Shown here piece by piece: positions 1-11,654 of a stretch of 64,000 nt of DNA. A model generated the notes under the pieces. It was not told where the DNA came from and ran no database searches. It worked only from the letters and a program-made list of their open reading frames with translations. This DNA is from Citrus sinensis. Taxonomy: Eukaryota > Streptophyta > Magnoliopsida > Sapindales > Rutaceae. The stretch covers positions 32,761,001-32,825,000 of the forward strand of contig NC_068560.1 of the NCBI RefSeq assembly GCF_022201045.2, given 5' to 3'. A program made the translations under genes and the position numbers. The stretch's first letter is position 1. Every line of letters begins with the position of its first letter.

Positions 1-718
1 TCCGATTTTTAGAGTAGGGACAGATGCCTTCTTCATGCTTGGCTTTGGCGATACTTCAATGAGATCATATGAGGCTAGGTTTTAAGCTTATGAGTTGGTA
101 AGCCGAAGCTTCTTTACACAGTAGGTATACGCCAGGTCGTTCGTTAGTTAAAAGAGTAAAGGACTTGTCGTCTATACGTTATAGAACAAGATGTCATTTC
201 ATTACGGATCTACATGTCGTTATTTTAAGCAAAACACGACTTGCATTTACTAAGTAGCTAGATGTTACGTCATTTTAAAACCATATTTAGACGATTGTCA
301 TAACATATCAATCGACGCATACCTTTTCGAATGCCGTTTGTTATTTTAATACAGAAAATTATTATTCATTCGCGAACTGAGTAATTAGATGTTATGTCAT
401 TTTAAAATTATATTTAAATAACTTGTCATAAAAATTAAACATTGACGCATATTTGTTTTGAATGTTATCTTTTCCGTTCAAGATAAATGATGAGTTGATA
501 ACTTCTTGTTCATCGGTTTAAGATTTAAGATTTTAAGATTTAGGGTTTAAGGTTTTTAGGGTTTAAAATTTAAGGTTTGGGCACGACTTTGTCGATGTGG
601 ATTGTTTTAAGCCACTTATTTTATGCAACCTCTCGTGGCTTGTTTGCTTTACTCCCTTCCTCCTCTCCTCTGTTGTGAAAATTTATTTACTAAATATCAT
701 ATGGAACTTTTGTTCCAG
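1..718. other. Non-coding 5' margin with telomere-like repeats
   Basis: No coding region was recognised here. At about 525-585 there is a run of degenerate TTTAGGG/TTTAAGG motifs, the plant telomere-type repeat. It may be an interstitial telomeric relic or telo-box-like promoter DNA. The stretch ends in a pyrimidine-rich tract and a CAG acceptor directly before the dioxygenase exon remnant, so part of it may be an old intron. Confidence 0.4.
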
Positions 719-802
719 GATTTGAGCAATGGGAAATACAAGAGTGTTCTTCACAGTAATGTCGTGAACAAGGAACGTATGCCCATGTGTTGGGCAGTGT
801 AA
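719..802 (+). pseudogene. Last-exon remnant of a 2-oxoglutarate/Fe(II) dioxygenase
   Basis: A 28-codon frame follows a TTCCAG splice acceptor and ends in TAA. It reads DLSNGKYKSVLH, then VVNKER, and ends MCWAV. This matches the C-terminal signature of the plant flavonol synthase/gibberellin oxidase superfamily, where the His of VLH is the third iron ligand and an R-x-S motif binds 2-oxoglutarate. Here the R-x-S position reads R-M-P, so the conserved Ser is lost. No upstream exons were found in the 718 bp available. It is either a decayed fragment or the end of a gene lying mostly outside the window; the motif loss favours decay. Confidence 0.6.
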
Positions 803-940
803 TTTAAAGTAATAATAATAATAATAACATTGATTGATTGATTAATGAAGAAAAACTTACTGAGAAGCATCCAATGAATGCTAAAAAATAGTTTTAAAAA
901 AAAAAACACAGAGAACACTAAAAACGATCAACACATTCTA

Positions 941-3900
941 TCACGTATCCTTTTTAGAAATATTTTTCACAAGCTGATGTGGGAGCTTAGTCGCCCATCT
1001 TTCCATATGTTCACATGCTTCCCGTATCTTGCTTTCTTTTTCCCAGTCCCATATATCCTTCATACTTGAGTCTACGCCTCCTTGGTTCAGTTCGTCGAAC
1101 CCTCCAAGTCCCTAGAAACAGAATTTTTAAACTCAAGAAGAATTTACAAAATATGCAGAAGTAATAGTGTAACATGAAGTAGAAAATTTCAAAGAAGAGA
1201 AAAAAATATCCACTTGGAGCCGCAAGGTCTGAGAATTTTGAATGCATGGTAAAAGAAGTTGATTAAAAATAGGATTTTTCAAATTGCTCCTGATACTAGA
1301 AAAACTATAATATTAGACAGAAGGGCAAAAAATTTTACCTTGGAGAAAGACAAAAGGTACAAAAGCCTATCTGCGTATTTTTTCCCATCATCACGTAGAT
1401 CAAGCGGTTGTTTCAAAACCCAAAGCGCTGTTTCAATGTCAATAAAACCTGCTTCCACCATCCTTTTCAAAACTCTTGCTTGGAAGGTCTTCCCTCTATT
1501 AAAAATTGAGAAGTTAATACTTTAGTGTACAAAATTTTCCTTAAAAATAACAGAATCAGTAACTAACACAAAAGTAAAACCACATAAAAGTCATGAGCAT
1601 CCAGCTCAGAAACTTTTGAAAACGCTTTAAAAGAGTCAAATCAGAAAATGACTTTTTTTTTTGGGGGGGAGGATGATCAAATTGAACAATATCAGCCCAG
1701 ACAAACCTGCTACAGTCCTTGAGCGGTGATCGAAGATCTGGAGCAGGTATCATCCCTGCAAGCATTGCGGCCTCTGCCATACTCAGAAGAGATGGATGCT
1801 TTCCGAAATAGAAAATAGATGCTGATTCAATGCCATAGATACCATGGCCCCAGTATATCTGCAACATTCCATGACAACATCTGCAAATATTATTTGCACT
1901 TTACATCTTTTACTTTTTCACTCCCTCTGCATATTCTATAACCTAGACTTCATAAAATAACTTTGAAAATTTTTCTTAGCTCTGGGAATGAAACACATGA
2001 TCCGAATTCAGAACCAATTATTCTTGATTCCTCTTCCCAGAGTCTAGAATATAAATGCACCTGTTATCATCTCCATACAAATATTCCTGCATCATTCTTC
2101 TTGATTAAGATGTCAAGAATGCATTTTAAGCTGACAAGTCTCTATCAAGAAATGTAGTTTGGTTAAATTCAGTTAAAAGGAAAAGAAAGCTCAGCATGGA
2201 CACCCCTTACACAAGACATTAGGAGAGTGCTTGAGGAGGAAGCATATTTACCTTACTCACATACGAGCTCAATATTTCCCATTTTGATATTGCCCGCTCC
2301 AGAGCAAGTGCTAGCACCATCTCAACAATCTTTCTTGAAATAGTGCGTTCATTTTTTAGGAAAGTATTCTTGACAAGCTGCCATGTGGCTTGAAACATGT
2401 TAAGAAACCCAGAGAACTCCAATTGATAAAAAGCAAAACGTTTAAAAATCAACCAGAGGAAGAGAGAGAACTACGAATCAAGGTTCAAAAAATTTAGCAA
2501 AGTATTCTTGACAAGCTGCAATGTGGATTGAAACATCTTAAGAAACACAAAAAACTCCAATTGATAAAAAGCGAAACGTTTAAAAATCAACCAGAAGAAG
2601 AGAGAGAACTACAAAGCAAGGTTCATATTTCCTACAAAGCATGCAATGGTCAAGTCTTAGGCTAGCTGAAACAAAACTCTCCTTGAATCCCTAATAACAA
2701 ATATTCCTAAGAAAAAAAAAATCAAAAATCAAGTGCAGGGGAAGAGGGAAGATTGGAGCCATCTCATCATTGCATAAGTTCTAGTAGCCAAAAATTAGAA
2801 AATCAACAACAGAAGATTTTTCTTTCCTGTCATCATGTGTCATAACTAGTGACATAGTGTTTATTTCAACCAGCACATTTACACTATTGTTTTACATTCA
2901 ATTTTATGCTTTGAGTAAACTAATGTTAAGTCAACTAAAAGTGCATAAAAGAAAGATCAAGAACACAAGCCATAAAGTAGCAGTATTAATAGTTGAATTC
3001 CTATCAATGGCCAAAAAGACATAAAAAGCAAATAGATTGAGTTAAAAAGGAGCTATCACCAACAAAGCTGTTCGAGTCGATTTAGACAAAACAAACATTA
3101 TATTTCTACTGTCCCTTTTGCCTTTCATGCTCTTGGACCTTCGTCTAGAACCAGAATCAGTATCATTCAACACCTATAAATAAAAATAAATGAGTATTGA
3201 AATTAACAGAAAAGCCTATTAACTACTAAGCTAGTTTCGCAGTATTCCTACTGGCAGCTTCTGATAATAAATCTCAGACCAATTCTCAGTTTTTGATATC
3301 CCACACTGCTAGCAATGGTGTTCCTGGACTGGTCAGTAGGTCCTCAAAAGAAGAAGTATGCAATATCCCACATCGCCAGGCTAGATTGATTTATAAGTCA
3401 TGGGCCCTTCCTTTTTCTACTTGGTTGTTGGGCTCGGGCTGTTACAATTGGTACCAGAGCCGACTGCGACCTGATGTGTGAATAGATATGTTTATAATAT
3501 AGTTGTGGACCTTATGTGTGGATGACTATGTTGTGGACCCAATGTGTGGATGGATATGTTTACTATATGGTTTCGTGTATGTAATATCACACAAATAAAC
3601 TAAGAATAAATAGAGTCCCCTGAAGAGATCAATTACATCTATCCGAAGGCAGAAATATTATTTCAGCAGCCAAGTTTCAGTGGTCAAAAGGTCTGAAATT
3701 GAAAACCAGTTGTCTCTAGTTTAGAAGAACCACCACCAAAGTATTTCAACAGAATAAGATATACAAATTACACAGGTGTTTCTACAAAGAAAATAAAAGT
3801 TAAAATTCAATACCCTTAGACCTTATAGTCGTTCATTCATAATCAACATTATCTTGGACCAGAAATCTGATGTGAAGAGACATAAGAAAAACAAGTAGGG

Positions 3901-6598
3901 AAGCCAGTTGTTGTGCTAGTGAGAGAAGCATTTGCTCGTGGAATAATCATAACATCGCTTTGCCCATTTTCCTCTTCTATCATGGAAGCCTCAGTAAATC
4001 TACGCCCGTAAAAACGCAAGAAATTCAAAGACTCAACTCTTGGCTGACCTACAGGGATCCCTCCTTCCAACATGCCAACAACGCTAACCATATTCGGTCT
4101 TATTGCTGGTTCCTCATGAACACAGCACAAAGCAATACGCACTAATTTTTCCACCTCCTCATTTGTAACTCTGCCCTCTAATCTTGGGTCAGCAAGCTCC
4201 AAGTACTTCCCTTGCTCATGCATTTCCAATGCCAATAGTGGAAAATAAACAAGTGCTGAGGCTGACGACGATGAAGAGGGAACCCCACTACTATTACTAT
4301 CCATGCTATGACTTTGTGATCGTGGTGAGCAATTTCTCCTCCCACTCACAAGTTCAAGCAGTACCATTCCAAAACTATAAACATCAGTTTTTTCTGATAT
4401 TGCAGAGTTTGTAAGCCATTCAGGTGCAAGGTAGCCACGAGTGCCTCTCATTGTTGTGAACAGGCTAGACTGCTCAGGAGTTAGAAGCTTTGAGAGCCCA
4501 AAATCAGATATCTTTGCCTGAAAATGATAGTGCAAAAGAATGTTTTCTGGTTTGATATCACAATGAATGATCTTTTGTTCACAACCACTGTGCAAATATG
4601 CAAGCCCCCGAGCAGTTCCCAGTGCTATATCAAACCTCTCTTGCCATTCCAAGACAGGACCATTTCCAAAGAGGATACGGTCCAGTGAGCCGTGATTCAT
4701 ATACTCATATACCAGTAGGCGTTGTCTCCCTTGAGCACAAAACCCTTTCAATTTGACCAAATTGACATGGTGTATGTTTCCAATAATTGCAATTTCAGTG
4801 CAGAAATCCTTTTTCCCTTGTACACCTACATTTGTAATCTTTTTCACCGCTACAATAGTTTTATCATTCAATATACCCTTATAGACAGCACCAAACCCAC
4901 CTGACCCAATAAGGTTCTTAAAATTATCAGTAGCCACCTCCAGCTCTTCATAGTCAAACCTTTGAGGTAAGCCTGGGATGTAGAAGGCCTCCAGGTCTCC
5001 TGAAGACAGTGTGTTGTTGGGGTTGCCTGATTTGGAATCTATACTCTTGTGAAGTTTCCATCTTCTCCACCAGAGGAAACCCAGAGCAGAGAAAAGAAAG
5101 AACCCAGTGAATGGTAAAAGCACTAAAGCAACTAAAGGAAAATCTTGATTTTGATTGCTGGAACTGTTGTTAGGATTTAAGTCTGCTTGAGTAGGCCCAA
5201 CAAGAACTTTGATGTAGCCCACAAGATCACTATCAACTGTATTGCTTGACATAATGGAGCCCAACACATTCCCAAGCATGTAGCAAGATCCTGATGAATT
5301 TTTAAAGAAAATTCCCAAGCAAGAGCAGTCATCCGAGCACAACTCTTGACAGAATGACAGATTCACATCATATGTGCTAGGCTGGAAGAAATGATTAGCA
5401 AAGTAATCCATGCCATAGCCAAGCCTCAAATATGAAACGACAGAGGCATTCAACAGGCTTTCTTTCCTAGTTGAATTACAAGCGACTGGCAGAGAATGAG
5501 AAGCATCACTTGGCACACAACCACTTGTATTCTGTGAAGCTAAGTGGAATCCTGCTGGACATGAACAAGAGGGGGACCCCGATGTAGCGTCATCAGCACA
5601 CATTCCCATTCTGCCACAGATGAATGGGATTTGACAACCATCATCAGGTCCCATATATTCCTGTTCCAAGTCACTGCCAGAAAGCCTAAGGACAGTAAAC
5701 TGGCCAGAGGCATCCAACTTAGCAATTCGGAAGTTGGAGGGTGGCAAGACCACACGGATTACCACCGCTGATCCATTGTTACCAAACAAATAAACTCCTG
5801 TTCTGTTTATTGCCATATAATCCACGATATATCTTGAGTCCACATAAGCCTTGGTATCCATTGATAATTTCCAATACATCTGTCCTTGCCATTGCAGTTC
5901 TGCATCAGAAGCTCCAACTGTGAGGCTATAATCACCTGTTGCCAAATTGTAATCTGATACAGCACTTGACAGCGATTCTCCAGCAGGTAATTGTTGGCCA
6001 ATCACAATTGTGTCTGTCGGGTGATGGAAGCTCTCCCAAAGAGAGCCATTAAAGCCATCAAGTAAAACAAGGTTACCCATCTCAGTCAGCCGTAGTGCAC
6101 TTACTGATGATTTCAGTGGTGGTGTTGACCATTTGAGATTGCCATTTTCATCGGAAATTATAATTCCTTTTGGCGTAAGATTCATTTTACCGGAACCGGA
6201 AATGGGAGTATCACGATTAGCAGACCAGATAATGGTGTTGGACAAAACATGGATGATGCATAAGTAAAAGCTATTTTGCTGTGACCGAGTATTGACGATA
6301 GCAGCCTTAAACGTTCCATTATGAGAGGTCAGGAAGGAGCCACCATAATCAATGAATTTAACATGTGAAGCAGTGAAATTTGGATGGATAAACTCCGAGA
6401 AAGAAATGCTGGAGGCAGGTGCAATAAACAAGAAAATGGTAGCTACAAACAAGAGAGGTTCCATAAACGTAAGGAGGATTGATGAACGGAAGATTATAGA
6501 GAAGTAAGAAGAATGGTATAATGAAGGGGAATTGGTAAGGGTGGAACTGGTCCATTTCTTTTCTCCAACTCAGTTTCTGCATCTAGCGTTGACTACTG

Positions 6599-6636
<38 letters not shown>

Positions 6637-7775
6637 TCCCTCTCTACACGAACTAAATCCTTATTGGTGGCCCAAGTTAGAAGCTAATCTTTTACTCAGT
6701 GCCAGCATAGATGTAAGATATTAAAATTTAATGCAGGTCAAACCTACAGAATTGTTATTTATTCTAACAAGGTGGGTGATTCGTGTCCTAAAACCTCTCT
6801 CCCCCTCCACTTTATTATTCCCTTTCAACATCTTCTTTTCTCCAAATGCTAGCTATATGCAGAACTACCATCCCATCTTCTTTAATTAAATCATTCTACG
6901 GTAAACAACTCCAAATATTTAAATATGCAAATACACAGGTTCCAGCCTGACCTAGGCAATGCGTTTTGTAATGCGATTTATTTACGCTAAAATTGTTGGC
7001 GTTCATATTATAAATTATTTATAGGAAAATGATGTTCTATTCACTGAATCATTCGTCAAAACAGCATTAAACAACATCCATCACTTACCACATCCAAAAT
7101 ATAACCCAAATAAACAATGTAAACATAAAGTACAAATAACAACCACCAACCTACCAAACAAAACAAGCAAAATCCAACTTGGTTCAGTAAAAACATCGAA
7201 CATTTGGCAAGCAATAAACAGAAGGGAAAAAACAAACAATATAACAAAACAGTGACCTGCTGGGTTATAGTGCTTCCGCCCCCGCGAGCCGAGAGAGACA
7301 AAACTGCACGAGAAATCCCAACTGGGTCGACTCCAAAATGCAAAAAAAAACGCTTGTCTTCATAGGCAACAACGGCTTGCCATAAATGTGAAGGGTAACC
7401 TCGCGTTGTGGGTTCATTTTGTTGAGAGAAAGCTACCAGATTGCGCCAACGAAGAGGGAAACTCGGCAAAAGAGCGTTGGAGATGAGGCGGAATAAGAGA
7501 AGAGTTATGGAGAATGTGAAGAGAATGAATAATTCTTGAATGGGCTGGGTTCTTTTGAAGGGGTGATTTTGAGAGGATGACTTTGCTGGGCCGAGAGAGT
7601 TGACTCGGGCGTGGAGTGAGCTCGAACGAGTTGAGAGCGGGTGAGTGATATTAATATACAAGTACTGAGTTGGGTGTGAGTTGAAGCTGCAGTGATTTGG
7701 TGAGTTTTGGTCGTTGCTGAGCGGGAAAATCGGTTTCTTTGTGAGAAGTGTACTGTAAATGGCAGAGAAGGTCAT
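941..7775 (-). CDS. Plastid-type monofunctional peptidoglycan glycosyltransferase (GT51)
   Basis: Five exons on the minus strand: 7775-7257, 2377-2252, 1858-1707, 1495-1339 and 1111-941, all with GT-AG borders and consistent phase, giving 374 aa. GT51 enzymes polymerise lipid II into glycan strands. Residues 1-75 are Ser/Asn/His-rich and acid-poor, like a transit peptide. A membrane helix spans about 80-102. GT51 motifs follow in order: EDKRFF..H.GVD (catalytic Glu139), GGGSTITQQLVKN (166-177, across the first junction), RKIVEM (second conserved Glu192), then IYWGHGIYGIE and EAAMLAGMIPAP. There is no transpeptidase domain, so it resembles a bacterial MtgA-type enzyme. The last exon is acidic and Trp-rich and is the least certain part. 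Intron 1 is about 4.9 kb and contains a receptor kinase gene. A plastid role is inferred. Confidence 0.82.
2361..2630 (-). repeat. Direct duplication of an intron-exon junction (about 138 bp offset)
   Basis: The segment beginning at 2361 recurs from 2499 with few differences. On the minus strand, copy 1 contains the real acceptor and first codons of GT51 exon 2 (LVKNTF). Copy 2, upstream in the intron, repeats the acceptor (CACATTGCAG) and the same first codons, then runs into non-coding sequence. It is a potential decoy 3' splice site. Confidence 0.8.
3290..3475 (+). mobile_element. LTR-retroelement remnant (TRIM-like)
   Basis: The stretch has short-LTR features: a CCCACATCG-type motif near 3370, TATAAGTCATGGGCCC near 3390, and a GGGCTCGGGCTGTTACA end. 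Directly after it, at 3449-3460, comes TGGTACCAGAGC, one base from the usual primer-binding site complementary to initiator-Met tRNA (TGGTATCAGAGC). No retroviral-type coding sequence follows, so it is a solo or truncated non-autonomous copy. It lies in the large GT51 intron. Confidence 0.5.
3849..6464 (-). CDS. G-type lectin S-receptor-like Ser/Thr kinase
   Basis: A single uninterrupted frame of 871 aa starts at an ATG followed by a hydrophobic signal peptide (about 1-19). Domains in order: B-type lectin (about 30-160, with WSANRDTPIS), S-locus glycoprotein region, EGF-like cysteines (about 277-318), a PAN/apple module with paired cysteines (about 330-415), a transmembrane helix (about 440-466), and a protein kinase (about 515-790). 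The kinase has a Gly-rich loop (GSGGFGAVYKG), AVKK lysine, HCDIKPEN catalytic loop and DFG. HCD instead of HRD makes it a non-RD kinase, a class often linked to immune signalling. It should sit in the plasma membrane with the lectin part outside. Length and absence of introns match the Arabidopsis At5g35370 type. The whole gene lies inside intron 1 of the GT51 gene on the same strand. Confidence 0.95.
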   Translation of the reverse strand: MEPLLFVATIFLFIAPASSISFSEFIHPNFTASHVKFIDYGGSFLTSHNGTFKAAIVNTRSQQNSFYLCIIHVLSNTIIWSANRDTPISGSGKMNLTPKGIIISDENGNLKWSTPPLKSSVSALRLTEMGNLVLLDGFNGSLWESFHHPTDTIVIGQQLPAGESLSSAVSDYNLATGDYSLTVGASDAELQWQGQMYWKLSMDTKAYVDSRYIVDYMAINRTGVYLFGNNGSAVVIRVVLPPSNFRIAKLDASGQFTVLRLSGSDLEQEYMGPDDGCQIPFICGRMGMCADDATSGSPSCSCPAGFHLASQNTSGCVPSDASHSLPVACNSTRKESLLNASVVSYLRLGYGMDYFANHFFQPSTYDVNLSFCQELCSDDCSCLGIFFKNSSGSCYMLGNVLGSIMSSNTVDSDLVGYIKVLVGPTQADLNPNNSSSNQNQDFPLVALVLLPFTGFFLFSALGFLWWRRWKLHKSIDSKSGNPNNTLSSGDLEAFYIPGLPQRFDYEELEVATDNFKNLIGSGGFGAVYKGILNDKTIVAVKKITNVGVQGKKDFCTEIAIIGNIHHVNLVKLKGFCAQGRQRLLVYEYMNHGSLDRILFGNGPVLEWQERFDIALGTARGLAYLHSGCEQKIIHCDIKPENILLHYHFQAKISDFGLSKLLTPEQSSLFTTMRGTRGYLAPEWLTNSAISEKTDVYSFGMVLLELVSGRRNCSPRSQSHSMDSNSSGVPSSSSSASALVYFPLLALEMHEQGKYLELADPRLEGRVTNEEVEKLVRIALCCVHEEPAIRPNMVSVVGMLEGGIPVGQPRVESLNFLRFYGRRFTEASMIEEENGQSDVMIIPRANASLTSTTTGFPTCFSYVSSHQISGPR
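6599..6645. repeat. CT microsatellite in the receptor kinase leader
   Basis: A run of about 17 TC dinucleotides followed by CCCTCT units. It lies 135-180 bp upstream of the receptor kinase ATG and reads GA on the coding strand. GA/CT tracts are common in plant 5' leaders and core promoters. It is likely length-polymorphic. Confidence 0.9.
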
Positions 7776-10700
7776 TTTCTGATTTCATCGGGGCTCAATT
7801 TGTTAGTTAACATCGTCAAATACGCTCTTTTAAAACTGTGAAATCACTGTTCAGGACCTGAATGCTTTGGAAATTCTCCAGACTTCACAGAGGTCGCTTC
7901 AGTAATTTTCTATTTTTATTTTTGAACGAAGGTCACCTTCGGTATTTGAAACACAAACACAGTTGAGTGAGATACTTGTTAGGAAACATATAACCACTAA
8001 TCTTCAAAACATGCTTCAAAATTAATTTACAGCAAACTAAGACTTAATATCTTTGGGTGAATTTAAAGTTTAATACCATGAGATGCGAATAGCATCTTAT
8101 GCATCAACTTAAGATCCGTTTGGGGCAGCTGCGCTGCTTAAACTCATTTAGATTAGTGGAGTTGAATAAATTATCAGAATTACAAAAATTACAACAAAGT
8201 TCTATTAATGAAGTTGAAACTTATGTTTATTTTTGCGACACAAAATTATTAACATTGTGTAAACATGGTAAAGTATACGTATATAATCTGCTTGAATATT
8301 ACCGTTAAAATCTCAATTCAACATTTAAGTTAAAATCTCAATTCAACATTTAAAAATAATATAGATTTTGCAACCAGAAACTTATGCAGAATGGTGATTA
8401 TAAAATCTTCAAGAAATTGATGAAATTAATGGTTGAATCCTGCGCTAATTAATTTTTTTAATTCTTTAATTATCCAATTATTTACATTCTGGAAGGTAGT
8501 TGGCAAGTGAACTGCTACTATTTTATTTTATTTTATTTTCATCAACTGAATGATCCAACTCATTCCAGCTACAATTTGTCTAAAATAATACTATATAACA
8601 TAAATTTAACGAGCGGTTCACATGGACAATGAATCTTCGAGGTTCATTTAATGTGTGGGTTCTTGAATTCCTTTGAATCCCGTGACAACCAAGCCTGATC
8701 CACTCTCCACGAATGGTTGAATGCTTCGTCTCCTTTTAATTCTTAATTTTAATTTTGCATATCTCCTCCTGTTTTAATTTGATTTGTTTCTTCTAAATTT
8801 TGAATATTTGACAAATTTATTCATCTATTTAGGTTTATGTTCTCTTTTAATATCTGGATTCGTGCTCGATGTTATTCTGACTTATGACTTGAAATTTTAG
8901 CATTAATAGGTAATTGTGACTTTTTAGTATACAGAACATCTAACTAACTATTTTTTTAACAGACATATCACATTAGATCGGTGCCATAATAATTTTAAAA
9001 AAATTAAGAAAAAATATGTTTTTTTTTTTTTTTCAGTTACTGTCTGACGTTGAATAAGCGATAATGAAGTACCGAAATTTTTTTTTTCAAGTGGTATGTA
9101 ATGTTGGATTAAAATATATGATAATGTTCATATTAAACCAATATTTTTTGTCCTTCCTTTTCAAGTGTTAGAATCAGCCAACAACTTGGAATAAATTTTG
9201 GCCGACCACCATGACTTGGCCGTATAAAAACTTTAAAAGAACCTTAAAATATATTAAAACGATTATTAAACTTTTGTATTTGGGATTGAAGAACAATCTA
9301 CTTGGCCTAATAAGGACAATTTTTGGTTCATAATAAAAGATTTCAAACTCGCAACTGTCAGTTCTATCTTTTAATCAAAGATCACGCTTCGGATTAAGAC
9401 TTTTTATAATGTGATTGTTGTAATGTAACAATTAACTTATATTTAAAGTGAAAGAAAAATAGGGATTCTAAAAATATCTTTCTTTTCAAATTAAGCAACG
9501 GAATAATTGAATATTGGATTACGTTAATGGTCGAAAAAAAATCACAAGCGAAAATCATTCTCTGATCAAATATAAATGCCTTTTTTATAAATTGTTTAAT
9601 GTTCTTAATTTTTGAATCTTCACGAAGAAGATAAAGATTCTCTTTCAATTCCTCATTACCCCAAATGGTAACTGCTTACCATGTGTGGATCAAGTTGGAT
9701 TGGCTTATCATGGGCGACCCACCAATCTAACATAAAGGGACAACTAAAATTAAAAATAATAATAATAATAATAACTTAGGAAATTTGAAATAAAATTATT
9801 CAACAAATCTAGAGGGGGAATTCATTGATAAATGGTTAAAAAAATTAAAATTTGTAATAAATTCAAATGGTTAGACTTATATAGACATTAAAAATACACA
9901 CACATTAATAAAAGGAAAAAAAAAATCGATAACGTACGTATTAAGATTAGCATCATTTGTTAGACATATAACGTCGGCCACCCCTAACATGTGAAGATTT
10001 ATTGTAACTGAATTGTAAGTTTCTGAACATATTTTTATTAATTGTCAACGATTAAAAAAAAAAAAGAAAAGAAAAATGGCCATACATATTGAATAAGATC
10101 TACAATTTAGTCTACTGTCCATGTGAATCTATGTGTATGTATGTGTGTGCATTAAACTTTTTTTAATTTTTCCAGAAAAATAAAAAAAAGCAATAACATT
10201 AATGAGCGTTATCTCCAAAATTTAAAACATTGATTTCTTGTCCCTTTTTTTCCAGAAAAATAAAAAACAATAACATTAATGAGCGTTATCTCCAATATTT
10301 AAAACATTTTTCGTTTTTAAATTGAAATTGATCCGAACTTAGGAAGACTGGATTTCCAATTATGAAGCCCAATAATAGTGTTAGTGTAAAGCCATTTATT
10401 GAAGCCCAATAATGATAGCCATACACATAGGCTCGAATAGAACTTCTTCGGGAAGCACAAAGCCATTTATTGAAGAGGTTTATGTAAAGCAATGATGCTG
10501 GTGTCCATTTCTTTTGGTTAATGATCATGTGATAATCCAGAGTTCCACACGTGAAAATGTTGTCCGCAATCCACCATATTTTTTTTTCTTTGCTTTTTAA
10601 ATCTTTCGGTTGCACTTTCTGTTTTCAAATAATCTTTAGACTTACCAAAAGTTTTACCATCAGTTCTACGGGTGGGTGCTTCCAGTTTTGGTTCGGATTG

Positions 10701-10860
10701 CAACTCCATTCAATTTTGAGAATTTATTTCAAATGGCTTCAAAAGTTAGTTCGGTTGGGATTCAAGTTCAATTCGTGTTCAGGTTATAATTTCAGGTCAA
10801 ATTTTAATTTGAGTTGAGATTTGAGGGAAATGAATTTTTTTTATTTGATTTATTTTTTTA

Positions 10861-11350
10861 GGAAAATTATTATTTTACTACTAAAATTATTCTGACATAT
10901 CATGTCAGTACTATGGTTTACCGAAAAATATATTTTACTACCAAATGTTTGCGTCGTTATCAATTCACTAATATTCCATTAAGAAAACGTTAATATTTAG
11001 CAGAAATTGAGTTAAAAATCGATTTTACCCTCAAGAGTTTAAAAGACAATTTTACTCGTTGTAAATTAAGCATTATGTATCATAATAACTTTGATAGTAA
11101 AATGATAATTCCCTAAAAACTTGGTAGTAAAATGATAATTTATTTATCAAATTAACAGAAAATTTTACTCTTACAGTTGGAAATGTCTTTGATGCCCTTA
11201 CGACGACATCAACAAATTTTTAACATTCTTAACGGAATAGTAGTGAATTGATAACGGCTCAAACGTTTAGTAGTAAAATACATTTTTCAGCAAACCATGA
11301 TACTGACATGATATGTCAAAATAACTTTGGTAGTAAAATGATAATATTTT
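10861..11350. mobile_element. MITE of the ATTATCATTTTACTACC family, copy 1
   Basis: The left end reads TTATTATTTTACTACTA and the right end is its near inverse, TGGTAGTAAAATGATAAT. The inner parts also pair: CATGTCAGTACTATGGTTTA on the left against CAAACCATGATACTGACATG on the right. Arms are about 180 bp. T-runs flank both ends, so the target duplication cannot be read cleanly. It belongs to the same family as 32,594-33,544. An extra internal end (GTAGTAAAATGATAATT) at about 11,130 suggests an internal rearrangement. Confidence 0.75.
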
Positions 11351-11654
11351 TTTTTAAGTTTTTATATTTAAATGTAATATGATCAATCTTGATTTTCGAT
11401 TCGGTCTAAATCGAGCTGAATCCAAACTTGAGCAATTTTCAATTCTTAATCCAATCAAATTTTAGAGTCAAATCGAACTAAACCGAAAATCGAAATAAAT
11501 TTCAGACCTGATTTCGATTTGACCAAGCTATGCCCCAACCCCCACTCAATTATATTTGATTTATTATACTTTGTAATTCAACTAACTGGTTTAGTTGGCT
11601 TAATTTAGTACATTCATAATAAGTTTCGAAAAATACAATCCAACTAACTTTATA

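Noticed and set aside
1129..1250. Possible 15-bp microexon (ACCTTGCGGCTCCAA on the minus strand) between GT51 exons 4 and 5
   Set aside because: Exons at 1495-1339 and 1111-941 already join in phase; a microexon is not needed and its donor is weak.
3293..3481. 62-codon frame
   Set aside because: It overlaps LTR-type sequence with a primer-binding-site motif; no protein domain.
8099..8308. 69-codon open frame
   Set aside because: Low-complexity Leu/Gln/Asn translation, no domain, AT-rich codon use, in MITE-rich DNA.
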